A stretch of DNA of 64,000 bases from positions 586,501 to 650,500 of the forward strand of contig JAURUC010000001.1 in NCBI GenBank assembly GCA_030803735.1, written 5' to 3'. This document shows positions 8,648-17,532 of this stretch, one piece after another. Origin of the DNA: Actinopolyspora lacussalsi. GTDB lineage: Bacteria; Actinomycetota; Actinomycetes; Mycobacteriales; Pseudonocardiaceae. Position 1 is the stretch's first letter; each line of letters opens with the position of its first letter. The position numbers were made by a program, and so were the translations under genes. The notes under the pieces were generated by a model. That model was not told the DNA's origin and searched no databases. It saw only the letters and a program-made list of their open reading frames with translations.

Positions 8648-9625
8648 TCAGCGAAGCGCGGTTGCCGGTCTGATCTCCCAGAGTGTCCACAGCGGGCGAT
8701 AGCCCCTGCGGTGCCAGAACACCGGGGACAACGGATTCGCCGGGTTGTAGTAGAGATAGCTGCCCACCGCACCCGCGGCGGCGAAGTCGTCGTGGACCAA
8801 CGACATCAGTTCTCGCCCGATGCCGGTGCCCCGCTCCTCCTCGCGTACCGAGAGGCAGTTGACGTAACCCCAGAGCCCGTTGCCGAGCCGGTGTCCACTG
8901 TGATGGTTGTCCGCGTCGACCCAGCCGCACTCGGCCAGTCCGACCGGGTTTCCGTCCCGTTCGGCCAACCAGACCGGGTCGCCGGACGGCGCGCCGTCCG
9001 CGCGGCGAATCCCGCGTGGTCCGCTCTTCGTGCGCAGTCGGACCGACACGGCGTCGCGCTTGAGTCCGGCCGCGCCGGAGCGCGGAACGGAGGCGCCGAC
9101 GAGGGCGGCGTATTCGAGTTCGGCCATCGCCAGCTCCACCACACTGTCCACGTCGGCAGGCTCCGCCCGGCGCATTTTTACGGTACCAGACAGTTTCGTA
9201 TCTACTGTAGCCACGGGCGTTCGTATCGCGAGGCACGACAAGGGGACGAAGCCGTGATCCAGCAGGGCGCGAGTCGCCGCCACGTCCCCGCTGGGCCAGG
9301 TGACCAGGCAGGAGGAGTCGTGCTCCGGTGCCCCCAGCTCGCCGAGTTGCCGTCGCAGCGCGTGCAGCAGTGCGTCCATGCCCTCCCCCGGAGCATCGCC
9401 CAGCAGTGGGAACAGCTCGTAGGTCTCGGTGGTCGACCACAGGCTCGCCAGCGAGCCCGGTGGCTGGGTGGTGTGTGCTGTCAGTCCCGCCACCGGTTCA
9501 CCACCGCGCAACCGGGCCATCACCGGTTCACCGCCGCGTGGTAGCGGGTAGGCCTCCGGCAGTGCCGGATCCAACCGGCGAAACCTCGCCTGCTGAATTT
9601 CCAGTAGTTCCTGAGCGCTGGTCAC
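8648..9625 (-). CDS. GNAT-family N-acetyltransferase (325 aa)
   Basis: About 150 N-terminal residues of poorly recognisable fold precede a C-terminal GNAT domain. The acetyl-CoA-binding motif A is seen as VREEERGTGIGRELMSL, preceded by the strand WGYVNCLSV and followed by YLYYNPANPLSPVFWHRRGY, the usual motif B region. The first half (TYELFPLLGD ... HDSSCLVTWPS ... HGF) looks like a second, degenerate GNAT copy, making this a double-GNAT protein like others in actinomycetes. Start is GTG 9625. The downstream ATPase-like gene begins 50 bp past its stop, so all three minus-strand genes may share a transcript. Substrate unknown. Confidence 0.85.
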   Translation of the reverse strand: MTSAQELLEIQQARFRRLDPALPEAYPLPRGGEPVMARLRGGEPVAGLTAHTTQPPGSLASLWSTTETYELFPLLGDAPGEGMDALLHALRRQLGELGAPEHDSSCLVTWPSGDVAATRALLDHGFVPLSCLAIRTPVATVDTKLSGTVKMRRAEPADVDSVVELAMAELEYAALVGASVPRSGAAGLKRDAVSVRLRTKSGPRGIRRADGAPSGDPVWLAERDGNPVGLAECGWVDADNHHSGHRLGNGLWGYVNCLSVREEERGTGIGRELMSLVHDDFAAAGAVGSYLYYNPANPLSPVFWHRRGYRPLWTLWEIRPATALR

Positions 9626-9719
9626 GACCCTGCTGCGCTTCCTTCGTGGGATTCCGGTGGTTGTGTGCCGTGGTCAGGTGGGCGAAACACCGGTGCGACG
9701 GGAGACGTCGACTCGGTCG

Positions 9720-10589
9720 TCATGCCGCGAGCTCGCACCGAAAGATCGCGGTTCCGGGCAGGGTTCTGCCGCGCAGCGGACTCCACTGTCCCCAGGTCTC
9801 GGTGAGATCGTCGGGCCATTCCGGTTCGACGAGGCCGCGGAGCCGGAACCCCGCGTCGTCGAGCTGGGTGATGTAGTCGCCCAGGGTTCGGTGGTGCTCG
9901 ACATAGGTGGCCCTGCCGGTGCCGTTTATCTCCACGTAGGGGCTGCGGTCGAAGTAGGAGCCGACGGCGGTGAGCCCGTCCGGGCCTGGGTCGTCCGGGA
10001 ACACCCAGCGAATCGGGTGCGTCACCGCGAACACCCACAGCCCCCCGGGGCGCAGCGTGCGCGCCACCTCACGCATGACGGCTCCCGAATCCGCCACGAA
10101 CGGCACGCCGCCGAACGCGGAGCAGGCGATGTCGAACGAGTCGGACGCGAAGGGCAGCATGTCGGCGCTGGCCTGCACCACCGGGACGTGGATCCCGCTG
10201 CGCTCGTTGCCCGCTAGGGCGTGCCCGAGCATCCCGCCGGAGATGTCGAGCCCCACCGGTCGTGCTCCCCGGGCGGCCAACCAGCGGGAGCAGGACGCCG
10301 CTCCGCAGCCGACCTCCAGTACGTGCGAACCATCGACGTCGCCGAGGAGGCGCGCCTCGCGTTCCCTGAGTCGTTCCGGGCACCACACGAACTCCGCGTC
10401 GCCCAGGAACGGACCGTGTTCGGCCTGGTAGTCGTCCGCGTCGGCGTCCCACCACATTCTGCTCGCCGAACGGGACTCCGTAGCTCCGGCCGCGCGGTTG
10501 GCCACCCCGATCGTCCCGAGAATCCTCTCGGCGTTGCTGTGCTGGGACTCCGCCGCCTGCCCCGTCGGATCGGGTGCGGGATTGGTCAC
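9720..10589 (-). CDS. Class I SAM-dependent methyltransferase
   Basis: A 289-residue Rossmann-fold methyltransferase. Motif I reads HVLEVGCGAASCSRWLA, followed by GLDISGGML (acidic strand-2 end), SFDIACSAFGGVPF and the post-motif VARTLRPGGLWVFAVTHP. The start is ambiguous: AGGGAGG lies 2 nt before ATG 10592 and 5 nt before GTG 10589, so GTG is preferred. It is divergent from rpsA across 440 bp. From memory, a methyltransferase sits upstream of rpsA in several Pseudonocardiales. The acceptor cannot be deduced; a WWDADADDYQ start to the catalytic part is typical of small-molecule methyltransferases of the UbiE type. Confidence 0.88.
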   Translation of the reverse strand: MTNPAPDPTGQAAESQHSNAERILGTIGVANRAAGATESRSASRMWWDADADDYQAEHGPFLGDAEFVWCPERLREREARLLGDVDGSHVLEVGCGAASCSRWLAARGARPVGLDISGGMLGHALAGNERSGIHVPVVQASADMLPFASDSFDIACSAFGGVPFVADSGAVMREVARTLRPGGLWVFAVTHPIRWVFPDDPGPDGLTAVGSYFDRSPYVEINGTGRATYVEHHRTLGDYITQLDDAGFRLRGLVEPEWPDDLTETWGQWSPLRGRTLPGTAIFRCELAA

Positions 10590-10822
10590 CATCGCCTCCC
10601 TGGGAATCGTGTGGTGTGCGGTGCGTGCCGGTGCCGACAGCTTTCGGGAACCGCCGGGCGATTTGCCCCACGATCGCCGAGACGGGTACGCTATCGCTCG
10701 CACCAGGGGTCTGTCTCCGTCAGGGCCCGTGTTACCGCACGGCGCCGGAACAGTCCGTTTTCGCGTGGTCCGTCCGCCTTCGGGATTCGTTCCGAAAGCG
10801 GTCATTCTCGGAAAAACACCGC

Positions 10823-10872
10823 GCGGGAAGCCACCGCACGTGCTGCTTCCCGCCGGAAGCTGCGGCTTCCGG
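10823..10872 (+). promoter_or_regulatory. Competing hairpins in the rpsA leader
   Basis: Four segments can pair in two exclusive ways: GCGGGAAGC (10823-10831) with GCTTCCCGC (10845-10853), and CCGGAAGC (10853-10860) with GCTTCCGG (10865-10872); or the middle two (GCTTCC and GGAAGC) with each other. They lie about 155 bp upstream of the rpsA start. The rest of the 10590-11028 gap shows no gene. Confidence 0.45.
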
Positions 10873-11028
10873 ACGGAAGTGGAACGTCGGTGTGGTCAAC
10901 GGCGGTTCCCGTCGTTCCGTGGGGGGGTGCCTCGGCGGTAGCGGGGGTGGTCCGTGCGGAGCCGATCCGGGTGCATGAGAACCTAGAGACTCGACAACCG
11001 ACCTACCCGTACCGGAGCAACCCACCTG

Positions 11029-12531
11029 ATGTCCACCGACACCACCACCGTCCCGACTGCAGCCGCCACCAAGCCGCAGGTCGCAGTGAACGACGTCGGG
11101 ACGGAGGAGGACTTCCTCGCCGCCGTCGACCAGACCATCAAGTACTTCAACGATGGCGACATCGTCGAAGGCACTATCGTCAAGGTCGACAAGGACGAGG
11201 TCCTGCTCGACATCGGCTACAAGACCGAGGGGGTCATCCCTTCCCGGGAGCTCTCCATCAAGCACGATGTCGACCCCGCCGAGGTCGTGGCCGTCGGCGA
11301 CTTTGTCGAGGCTCTTGTCCTGCAGAAGGAGGACAAGGAAGGCCGTCTGATCCTGTCCAAGAAGCGCGCGCAGTACGAACGTGCCTGGGGCACCATCGAG
11401 GACCTCAAGGAGAAGGACGAGCCCGTGCGCGGCTCCGTCATCGAGGTCGTCAAGGGTGGTCTCATCCTCGACATCGGCCTGCGTGGTTTCCTTCCCGCCT
11501 CGTTGGTGGAGATGCGGCGCGTCCGCGATCTGCAGCCCTATGTGGGCCGGGAGCTCGAAGCCAAGATCATCGAGCTGGACAAGAACCGCAACAACGTCGT
11601 GCTGTCCCGCCGTGCCTGGCTGGAGCAGACCCAGTCGGCCGTGCGCAGTGAGTTCCTCAACCAGCTGCAGAACGGCCAGGTCCGCAAGGGCGTCGTTTCC
11701 TCCATCGTCAACTTCGGTGCGTTCGTCGATCTGGGTGGGGTCGACGGACTGGTGCACGTCTCGGAGCTCTCCTGGAAGCACATCGATCACCCGAGCGAGG
11801 TGGTCGAGGTCGGCCAGGAGGTCACCGTCGAGGTGCTCGACGTGGACATGGACCGGGAGCGGGTCTCGCTGTCGCTGAAGGCGACGCAGGAGGACCCCTG
11901 GCGTCAGTTCGCCCGTACGCACGCGATCGGTCAGATCGTGCCGGGCAAGGTCACCAAGCTCGTGCCGTTCGGTGCTTTCGTCCGCGTGGACGAGGGCATC
12001 GAGGGTCTGGTCCACATCTCCGAGCTGGCCGAGCGCCACGTGGACATTCCCGAGCAGGTCGCGCAGGTCGGTGACGAGGTCATGGTCAAGGTCATCGACA
12101 TCGATCTGGAGCGCAGGCGCATCTCGCTGTCGCTGAAGCAGGCCAACGAGGGCTTCACACCGGACTCGGACTTCGACCCGACGCAGTACGGCATGGCCGC
12201 CGAGTACGACAACGACGGCAACTACATCTACCCCGAGGGCTTCGACCCGGAGACCCAGGAGTGGCGCGAAGGCTACGAGACCCAGCGCGAGGAGTGGGAG
12301 CGGCAGTACGCCGAGGCCCTCGAGCGCTACGAGGCTCACATGCGCCAGGTCGCCAAGGCCGCCGAGGCCGACGCCGCCGCGGCTGCCGCCGGTGGCGAGG
12401 AGGAACAGCAGCAGCAGGAGGGCAACTACACCTCCGCCGCTCCCGCCGAGGAGGAAGAGCAGGAGCCGAGTGCGATGGCCAGTGACGCTCAGCTGGCCGC
12501 TCTCCGCGAGAAGCTCTCCGGTGGCGCGTGA
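11029..12531 (+). CDS. rpsA: 30S ribosomal protein S1
   Basis: A 500-residue S1 protein that recruits mRNA to the 30S subunit. Four S1 OB-fold repeats are visible at about residues 41-110, 126-195, 212-280 and 297-366. The last two carry the clear motif VPFGAFVRVDEGIEGLVHISEL and its copy. This is the actinobacterial four-repeat form rather than the six repeats of E. coli. The C-terminal 130 residues are acidic and Glu/Gln/Ala-rich (several EEE and QQQQ runs), as in mycobacteria. ATG 11029 has only a weak Shine-Dalgarno (CCGGAG about 14 bases upstream), consistent with special translation control of S1. A strong terminator follows. Confidence 0.97.
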   Translation: MSTDTTTVPTAAATKPQVAVNDVGTEEDFLAAVDQTIKYFNDGDIVEGTIVKVDKDEVLLDIGYKTEGVIPSRELSIKHDVDPAEVVAVGDFVEALVLQKEDKEGRLILSKKRAQYERAWGTIEDLKEKDEPVRGSVIEVVKGGLILDIGLRGFLPASLVEMRRVRDLQPYVGRELEAKIIELDKNRNNVVLSRRAWLEQTQSAVRSEFLNQLQNGQVRKGVVSSIVNFGAFVDLGGVDGLVHVSELSWKHIDHPSEVVEVGQEVTVEVLDVDMDRERVSLSLKATQEDPWRQFARTHAIGQIVPGKVTKLVPFGAFVRVDEGIEGLVHISELAERHVDIPEQVAQVGDEVMVKVIDIDLERRRISLSLKQANEGFTPDSDFDPTQYGMAAEYDNDGNYIYPEGFDPETQEWREGYETQREEWERQYAEALERYEAHMRQVAKAAEADAAAAAAGGEEEQQQQEGNYTSAAPAEEEEQEPSAMASDAQLAALREKLSGGA

Positions 12532-12565
12532 CCGCTAGTTCGGCGGTGAACGGCTGAAACCGTCG

Positions 12566-12606
12566 ACGGCCCTGTCCCTGCCGCGAGCAGGGGCGGGGCC
12601 GTTTTT
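12566..12606 (+). terminator. Rho-independent terminator after rpsA
   Basis: The stem ACGGCCC.GTCCCTGC pairs with GCAGGGGCGGGGCCGT around loop CGCGA and is followed directly by TTTTT at 12602-12606. This is a classic intrinsic terminator. Confidence 0.9.
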
Positions 12607-12686
12607 CGTCGTTCGCCCGGTCGGCTCGCTCCACGGCACGGCGGACCGCTTCGGCACGGCCTGAACCGCCTGGCAGGATGAAGCCG

Positions 12687-13886
12687 ATGTTGCGCGTTGG
12701 TCTCACCGGAGGAATCGGTTCGGGCAAGTCGACGGTCGCCGACCGGTTGGTCGAACACGGCGCTCGCGTCGTCGACGCGGACCGGATCTCCAGGGAAGTG
12801 GTCGCCGTCGGAACCGACGGGTTGGCCGAGATATCCGCCCGTTTCGGCCCCGAGGTACTGGATGCCGACGGCGCGCTGGATCGCGCCGCCATGGCACGCC
12901 TCGTCTTCGCCGACGAGTCGGCCAGGAGCGACCTCAACGGCATCGTCCACCCCAGAGTCGCCGCACGAACCGCCGAGCTGATGGCCGAAGCCGGTCCCGA
13001 TGCCATCGTGGTCCACGACGTCCCGCTGCTCGTGGAGAACGGTTACCAGGCCGATTACCACCTCGTGATCGTCGTCGACGCTCCGGTGGAGCAGCGAGTG
13101 CGGCGGCTCGTCGACCGCGGACTGCCCGAGGAGGACGCCAGGGCACGTATCGGGGCGCAGGCGAGCGAAGCGCAGCGCAGGGACGCTGCCGACATCTGGC
13201 TGGACAACGGTGCCGAGTTGGACCGGATCCGGTCGAGCGTGGACGAGCTCTGGCGGGAGCGGCTCGTGCCCTTCGAGGCCAACATCCGCTCCCGTAACCC
13301 CCTACCGCTCAACGGGCCCCGAATCGTCGAGCCGGACCCGGAATGGCCGCGCCGGGCGAGCAGGCTGCTGGCAAGAATCTCCAAGGCCGCCGGTGATTCC
13401 GCGCTCCGCGTGGATCACATCGGTTCGACCTCGGTGCCCGGCCTGCCCGCCGATGACGTGATCGACCTACAGCTCACCGTGCGGAGTCTCGCCGAGGCGG
13501 AAGCGCTCGTCGAGCCGTTGGCCGAAGCGGGGATGCCCCTACTGCCCGGAGCGGACACGGACGAGGTGCACCACCCTCAGCCGGATCCGGAACAGTGGCC
13601 CGATCGCACGCACGTCTCCGCCGACCCGGGACTGCGAGCGAAGCTGTACCCGCGGGTCGCGGGGGCGGCCAACTGGCGGCTCGCGCTGCTGTTTCCCGCC
13701 TGGCTCCGCGCCGATGACGGGGCTCGGCGGGAGTACGCCTCGATCAAACGCGACCTCGCGGTCCGGTTCGGCTCCGATCCCGATACGCGTCGCTACGTCG
13801 AGGCAAAGCGGTCCTGGTTCGAGCGGGCGCTGCCCCGCGCGGAGCGGTGGGCATCCGAGACCGGATGGCAGCCGCCGCCGTGGTGA
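12687..13886 (+). CDS. coaE: Dephospho-CoA kinase fused to a GrpB/UPF0157 domain
   Basis: CoaE phosphorylates the ribose of dephospho-CoA, the last step of CoA synthesis. The kinase domain (1-about 200) has P-loop GLTGGIGSGKS (about residues 6-16), the DADRISREV lid region and HDVPLLVENG. From about residue 210 a GrpB/UPF0157 nucleotidyltransferase-like domain follows (RVDHIGSTSVPGLPADDVID). The same fusion is known for M. tuberculosis Rv1631. ATG 12687 (MLRVGLTGG) is preferred over ATG 12678 because AGGA at 12675-12678 is properly spaced only for the former. Length (399 aa) matches the mycobacterial protein. The role of the GrpB part is unknown, though it is reported to affect CoaE solubility and activity. 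Confidence 0.95.
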   Translation: MLRVGLTGGIGSGKSTVADRLVEHGARVVDADRISREVVAVGTDGLAEISARFGPEVLDADGALDRAAMARLVFADESARSDLNGIVHPRVAARTAELMAEAGPDAIVVHDVPLLVENGYQADYHLVIVVDAPVEQRVRRLVDRGLPEEDARARIGAQASEAQRRDAADIWLDNGAELDRIRSSVDELWRERLVPFEANIRSRNPLPLNGPRIVEPDPEWPRRASRLLARISKAAGDSALRVDHIGSTSVPGLPADDVIDLQLTVRSLAEAEALVEPLAEAGMPLLPGADTDEVHHPQPDPEQWPDRTHVSADPGLRAKLYPRVAGAANWRLALLFPAWLRADDGARREYASIKRDLAVRFGSDPDTRRYVEAKRSWFERALPRAERWASETGWQPPPW

Positions 13887-13991
13887 GTCGTCCGGGCCCT
13901 TCCGGGAGCGTGTCGACGGGCAGCCGAGTTCCGTACGGGGTTTTCAACTGGCTCGATCGGTTCCGGGGCGCCCGCCCGAGCGCTGTTCCGG

Positions 13992-14510
13992 CTACCAAGC
14001 GGTGAACACGCCGCGGTAGGCCAACCACTGTTCGACATCCCGGTGCAGCCGGATCTCCTCGTAGATCCGGTGCACCGTGCACACCGCCAGATCGGCTTCC
14101 TCCGGGGTGAGCATCCCGTCGCTGACCGCGGCGGCGAATTCCTCGGACTTGACGATTCGTGCGGCCCCGTGCTCGGGCACTTCCAGCCCCAGCAGCAGAT
14201 CCGTCGTGATCCAGGAACGCGCGTCCCGGTCGATCCGGGCCGCTGTCAGCAGGCTGCCGTCCGGACGGGCGTGTCTGCTGCGGGGGCGATAGCGCGTCAG
14301 CCGCAGCCCGAGCTCGGGCAGTAACCAGGTCACCTCGCTGCCGTGCACGGGGTCGTCGGGTGTGCTGCGTTCCAGGCACAACCCCCACCGCTCGAGATGG
14401 CAGTCGTCAAGCTGCTGGGTGATCCCGGAGCCCAGGTGTCGCTGCCCACTGGCGACATCGACGACTTCAACGTGTTGAGGAGTGATCACCGAACCCACGA
14501 ACTCGACCAT
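13992..14510 (-). CDS. DUF402 protein (first of two)
   Basis: A 172-residue protein of the DUF402/FomD-like beta-barrel family. Typical features are VTWLLPELGLRLTRYRP, an Arg/Asp pair in ARIDRDARSWITTDLLLGLEV, and the helical tail with EEADLAVCTVHRIYEEI. The corresponding mycobacterial position (Rv1632c) also encodes a DUF402-type protein as I recall. FomD relatives hydrolyse nucleotide phosphonates with divalent metal, so a nucleotide phosphatase-like activity is possible but unproven here. It is convergent with coaE and lies 150 bp after a second DUF402 gene on the same strand. Confidence 0.8.
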   Translation of the reverse strand: MVEFVGSVITPQHVEVVDVASGQRHLGSGITQQLDDCHLERWGLCLERSTPDDPVHGSEVTWLLPELGLRLTRYRPRSRHARPDGSLLTAARIDRDARSWITTDLLLGLEVPEHGAARIVKSEEFAAAVSDGMLTPEEADLAVCTVHRIYEEIRLHRDVEQWLAYRGVFTAW

Positions 14511-14660
14511 AGCCGCACGGGAACTGTGAAATGATCAACAATATGAATCCGTTACGTAACTTTTGAGTGTTGTAGACATCACGTTCGGATCTCGTTCGAC
14601 GCATTGCGAGATTCGGCGGTTGTTCCGAGGGGTGGATACGTGTTGCCGCCCCGAGCTCGG

Positions 14661-15212
14661 TCAACCGGTGCGTCGCCAGCTCAGCTCGACGCCGAGGGTG
14701 TGCAACCACGCGGGCAGGTCGTACTCGTGCCGGGCCAGCCCGTCCACCACCCGGTGGGTGGTGTCCATCGCGCGCCGCGCGGTCTCGTCGTCCAACAGCT
14801 CCGCCCGCAGCGCGGTGACGAACTCGTCGCTGTCCAGCACCCGCGCGTCCTGCCGTTGCCTGACGGCGATGTCCAGGTACAGGTCGACGGTGCGCCAGCG
14901 GTGCTCGCCCGGCTCGATCCGCGCTATGTCGACGTAGAAGTCCTGTTCCCTGTCGTGCCCCGGTCTCCGCCGGTAGTCACTGATCCGCAGGTCCAGGTCG
15001 GGCAGCAGCCAGGACTCGAGGTAGTCCAGCTCGGGGTGGTCGATCATGGGACGTGCCATGTAGAGCCCGAACGGTTCCGTCCGGTACTCGTCCACCCGGC
15101 GCACCCGCTGTTTGGCGTCGGTGTTCGTCCGATCGGTCAGATCGAAAATCTCCACCTTCGGGGGATGAATCGGAAGCCCGAGGTCCGCGGCGATCTCCCG
15201 TTGCGTCGTCAC
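14661..15212 (-). CDS. DUF402 protein (second of two)
   Basis: A 183-residue DUF402 protein and diverged paralogue of the neighbouring one: ESWLLPDLDLRISDYRRRPG, DFYVDIARIEPGEHRWRTVDLYLDI and DSDEFVTALRAELLD align with the same elements. It starts at ATG 15212 and is divergent from uvrB across about 95 bp. The 150-bp gap to the next DUF402 gene is more AT-rich and may hold that gene's promoter. Metal-dependent nucleotide chemistry is suggested only by analogy with FomD. Confidence 0.8.
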   Translation of the reverse strand: MTTQREIAADLGLPIHPPKVEIFDLTDRTNTDAKQRVRRVDEYRTEPFGLYMARPMIDHPELDYLESWLLPDLDLRISDYRRRPGHDREQDFYVDIARIEPGEHRWRTVDLYLDIAVRQRQDARVLDSDEFVTALRAELLDDETARRAMDTTHRVVDGLARHEYDLPAWLHTLGVELSWRRTG

Positions 15213-15308
15213 GGTGCCACTCTACGAGTTGAGAGGTCTCGCTGTCCGCATTCGAGCGCGATCCGCAGTCGGCGGCGTGATGTCGTACCGGCCCCGTAAG
15301 CTGGGAGA

Positions 15309-17471
15309 GTGGCATTCGCGACTGAGTACCCCGTGCTGGCGCACTCCGAGTTCCGCCCGGTCGGTGAGATCCCGCGCAAGGACGGACGGTTCCGCGTCGT
15401 CAGTGATTACGAACCCGCCGGTGACCAACCGGAGGCGATCGATCAGCTCGAACGTCGGATCAACTCGGGCGAGACCGACGTGGTGCTGCTGGGAGCCACC
15501 GGTACCGGCAAGTCCGCCACCACCGCGTGGCTGATCGAGCGGATCCAGCGCCCCACCCTGGTGATGGAGCCGAACAAGACGCTGGCCGCCCAGATGGCCA
15601 ACGAACTGCGCGGGTTCTTTCCGGAGAACGCCGTGGAGTACTTCGTCAGCTACTACGACTACTACCAGCCGGAAGCCTACGTACCGCAGACCGACACCTA
15701 CATCGAGAAGGACTCCTCGGTCAACGAGGACGTCGAACGGTTGCGGCACTCTGCCACCTCCAACCTGCTCAGCAGGAGGGACTGCGTGGTGGTCTCCTCC
15801 GTGTCGTGCATCTACGGTCTCGGTACGCCGCAGTCGTACCTGGATCGTTCGATCGCCCTGGAGGTCGGCGGGGAGATCGACCGCGACGTGCTGCTGCGCG
15901 CCCTGGTGGACGTGCAGTACCAGCGCAACGACCTGGCTTTCCAGCGCGGTACCTTCCGCGTGCGCGGGGATACCGTCGAGGTCATCCCGGCCTACGAGGA
16001 ACTCGCGGTACGAGTGGAGTTCTTCGGCGACGAGATCGACAGGCTCTACTACCTGCACCCGCTGACGGGTGACGTGGTGCACGAGGTTCGTGACCTGCGG
16101 ATATTTCCGGCGACGCACTACGTGGCCGGGCCGGAGCGGATGGAACAGGCCATCCGCGGCATCGAGGAGGAGCTGACCGAACAGCTCGGCAAGCTGGAGC
16201 GCCAGAACAAGTTGCTGGAGGCGCAGCGACTGCGGATGCGCACCCAGTACGACATCGAGATGATGCGTCAGGTCGGGTTCTGCTCCGGTATCGAGAACTA
16301 CTCACGGCACATCGACGGCCGGGAGGCCGGTTCGGCCCCGGCCACGTTGCTCGATTACTTCCCCGAGGACTTTCTGCTGGTCATCGATGAGTCCCACGTG
16401 ACGGTGCCGCAGATCGGCGGGATGTTCGAGGGCGACGCCTCGCGCAAACGCACCCTGGTCGACCACGGATTCCGGCTGCCCAGCGCGTTGGACAACAGGC
16501 CGCTCAAGTGGGAGGAGTTCGCCGATCGCATCGGTCAGTCGATGTACCTGTCGGCGACCCCGGGCAGCTACGAGATGCAGCGCGCCGGTGGGGAGTTCAC
16601 CGAACAGGTCATCCGGCCCACCGGGCTGGTCGATCCCGAAGTGGTCGTCAAACCGACCGAGGGGCAGATCGACGATCTGGTCGCCGAGGTGCGGCAACGT
16701 GCCGACCGGGACGAACGGGTACTGGTCACCACGCTGACCAAGAAGATGGCCGAGGACCTCACGGACTATCTGCTCGAACTCGGGATCCGGGTGAGGTACC
16801 TGCACTCGGAGGTGGACACCTTGCGACGCGTGGAGCTGTTGCGCCAGCTCCGGCTCGGTGAGTACGACGTGCTGGTCGGTATCAACCTGCTGCGTGAGGG
16901 GCTCGACCTGCCCGAGGTCTCACTGGTCTCGATCCTGGACGCGGACAAGGAGGGGTTCCTGCGATCCGAGACCAGCTTGGTGCAGACCATCGGCCGTGCC
17001 GCCCGCAACGTCTCCGGGCAGGTGCACATGTACGCGGACGAGGTGACCGACTCGATGCGCCGGGCCATCGACGAGACCAACCGCAGGCGGGCCAAGCAGA
17101 TCGCATACAACACCGAGCACGGCATCGATCCGCAGCCGTTGCGCAAGCAGGTCGCCGACATTCTCGACCGGGTGTACTCGGAGTCGGAGGACACCGAGGA
17201 GACCGTTCCGGAGGGTGGCTCCGGGCGCAACGCCTCGCGTGGCAAGAAACCCGGCGGGGAGACTTCGGCCACCACCAGTTCCGGTGTGCTCAAGGATCGC
17301 GACACCAAGTCGATGCCACGTGCGGAGCTGGCCGACCTGGTGCAGCAGCTCAACGACCAGATGATGAACGCGGCCAGGGAGTTGCAGTTCGAGCTCGCCG
17401 CGCGGCTGCGGGACGAGATCAATGATCTCAAGAAGGAGCTTCGGGCCATGGACGAAGCCGGCGTGAGCTGA
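15309..17471 (+). CDS. uvrB: Excinuclease ABC subunit B
   Basis: UvrB, the damage-verifying helicase-like subunit of nucleotide excision repair (720 residues). Walker A is [10 protein letters not shown] with K68. The beta-hairpin that clamps DNA is [20 protein letters not shown]. Helicase motifs include [11 protein letters not shown] (DEAD-like) and QTIGRAARN (motif VI). The C-terminal UVR domain (about 680-715; [13 protein letters not shown]) binds UvrC/UvrA. The region 625-670 is a low-complexity linker (Ser/Thr/Gly). GTG 15309 is 8 nt after GGGAGAG. It is convergent with the acyl-CoA dehydrogenase gene. Confidence 0.97.
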   Translation: MAFATEYPVLAHSEFRPVGEIPRKDGRFRVVSDYEPAGDQPEAIDQLERRINSGETDVVLLGATGTGKSATTAWLIERIQRPTLVMEPNKTLAAQMANELRGFFPENAVEYFVSYYDYYQPEAYVPQTDTYIEKDSSVNEDVERLRHSATSNLLSRRDCVVVSSVSCIYGLGTPQSYLDRSIALEVGGEIDRDVLLRALVDVQYQRNDLAFQRGTFRVRGDTVEVIPAYEELAVRVEFFGDEIDRLYYLHPLTGDVVHEVRDLRIFPATHYVAGPERMEQAIRGIEEELTEQLGKLERQNKLLEAQRLRMRTQYDIEMMRQVGFCSGIENYSRHIDGREAGSAPATLLDYFPEDFLLVIDESHVTVPQIGGMFEGDASRKRTLVDHGFRLPSALDNRPLKWEEFADRIGQSMYLSATPGSYEMQRAGGEFTEQVIRPTGLVDPEVVVKPTEGQIDDLVAEVRQRADRDERVLVTTLTKKMAEDLTDYLLELGIRVRYLHSEVDTLRRVELLRQLRLGEYDVLVGINLLREGLDLPEVSLVSILDADKEGFLRSETSLVQTIGRAARNVSGQVHMYADEVTDSMRRAIDETNRRRAKQIAYNTEHGIDPQPLRKQVADILDRVYSESEDTEETVPEGGSGRNASRGKKPGGETSATTSSGVLKDRDTKSMPRAELADLVQQLNDQMMNAARELQFELAARLRDEINDLKKELRAMDEAGVS

Positions 17472-17532
17472 ACCTCGCGGGGACGGGTGGGACGTTCACT
17501 CATCCCCGCCCCGGGACATCGGACTCCGTGGA

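Noticed and set aside
10732..12339. 535-residue minus-strand frame across rpsA
   Set aside because: Low-complexity Leu/Val/Asp-rich shadow of the S1 gene.
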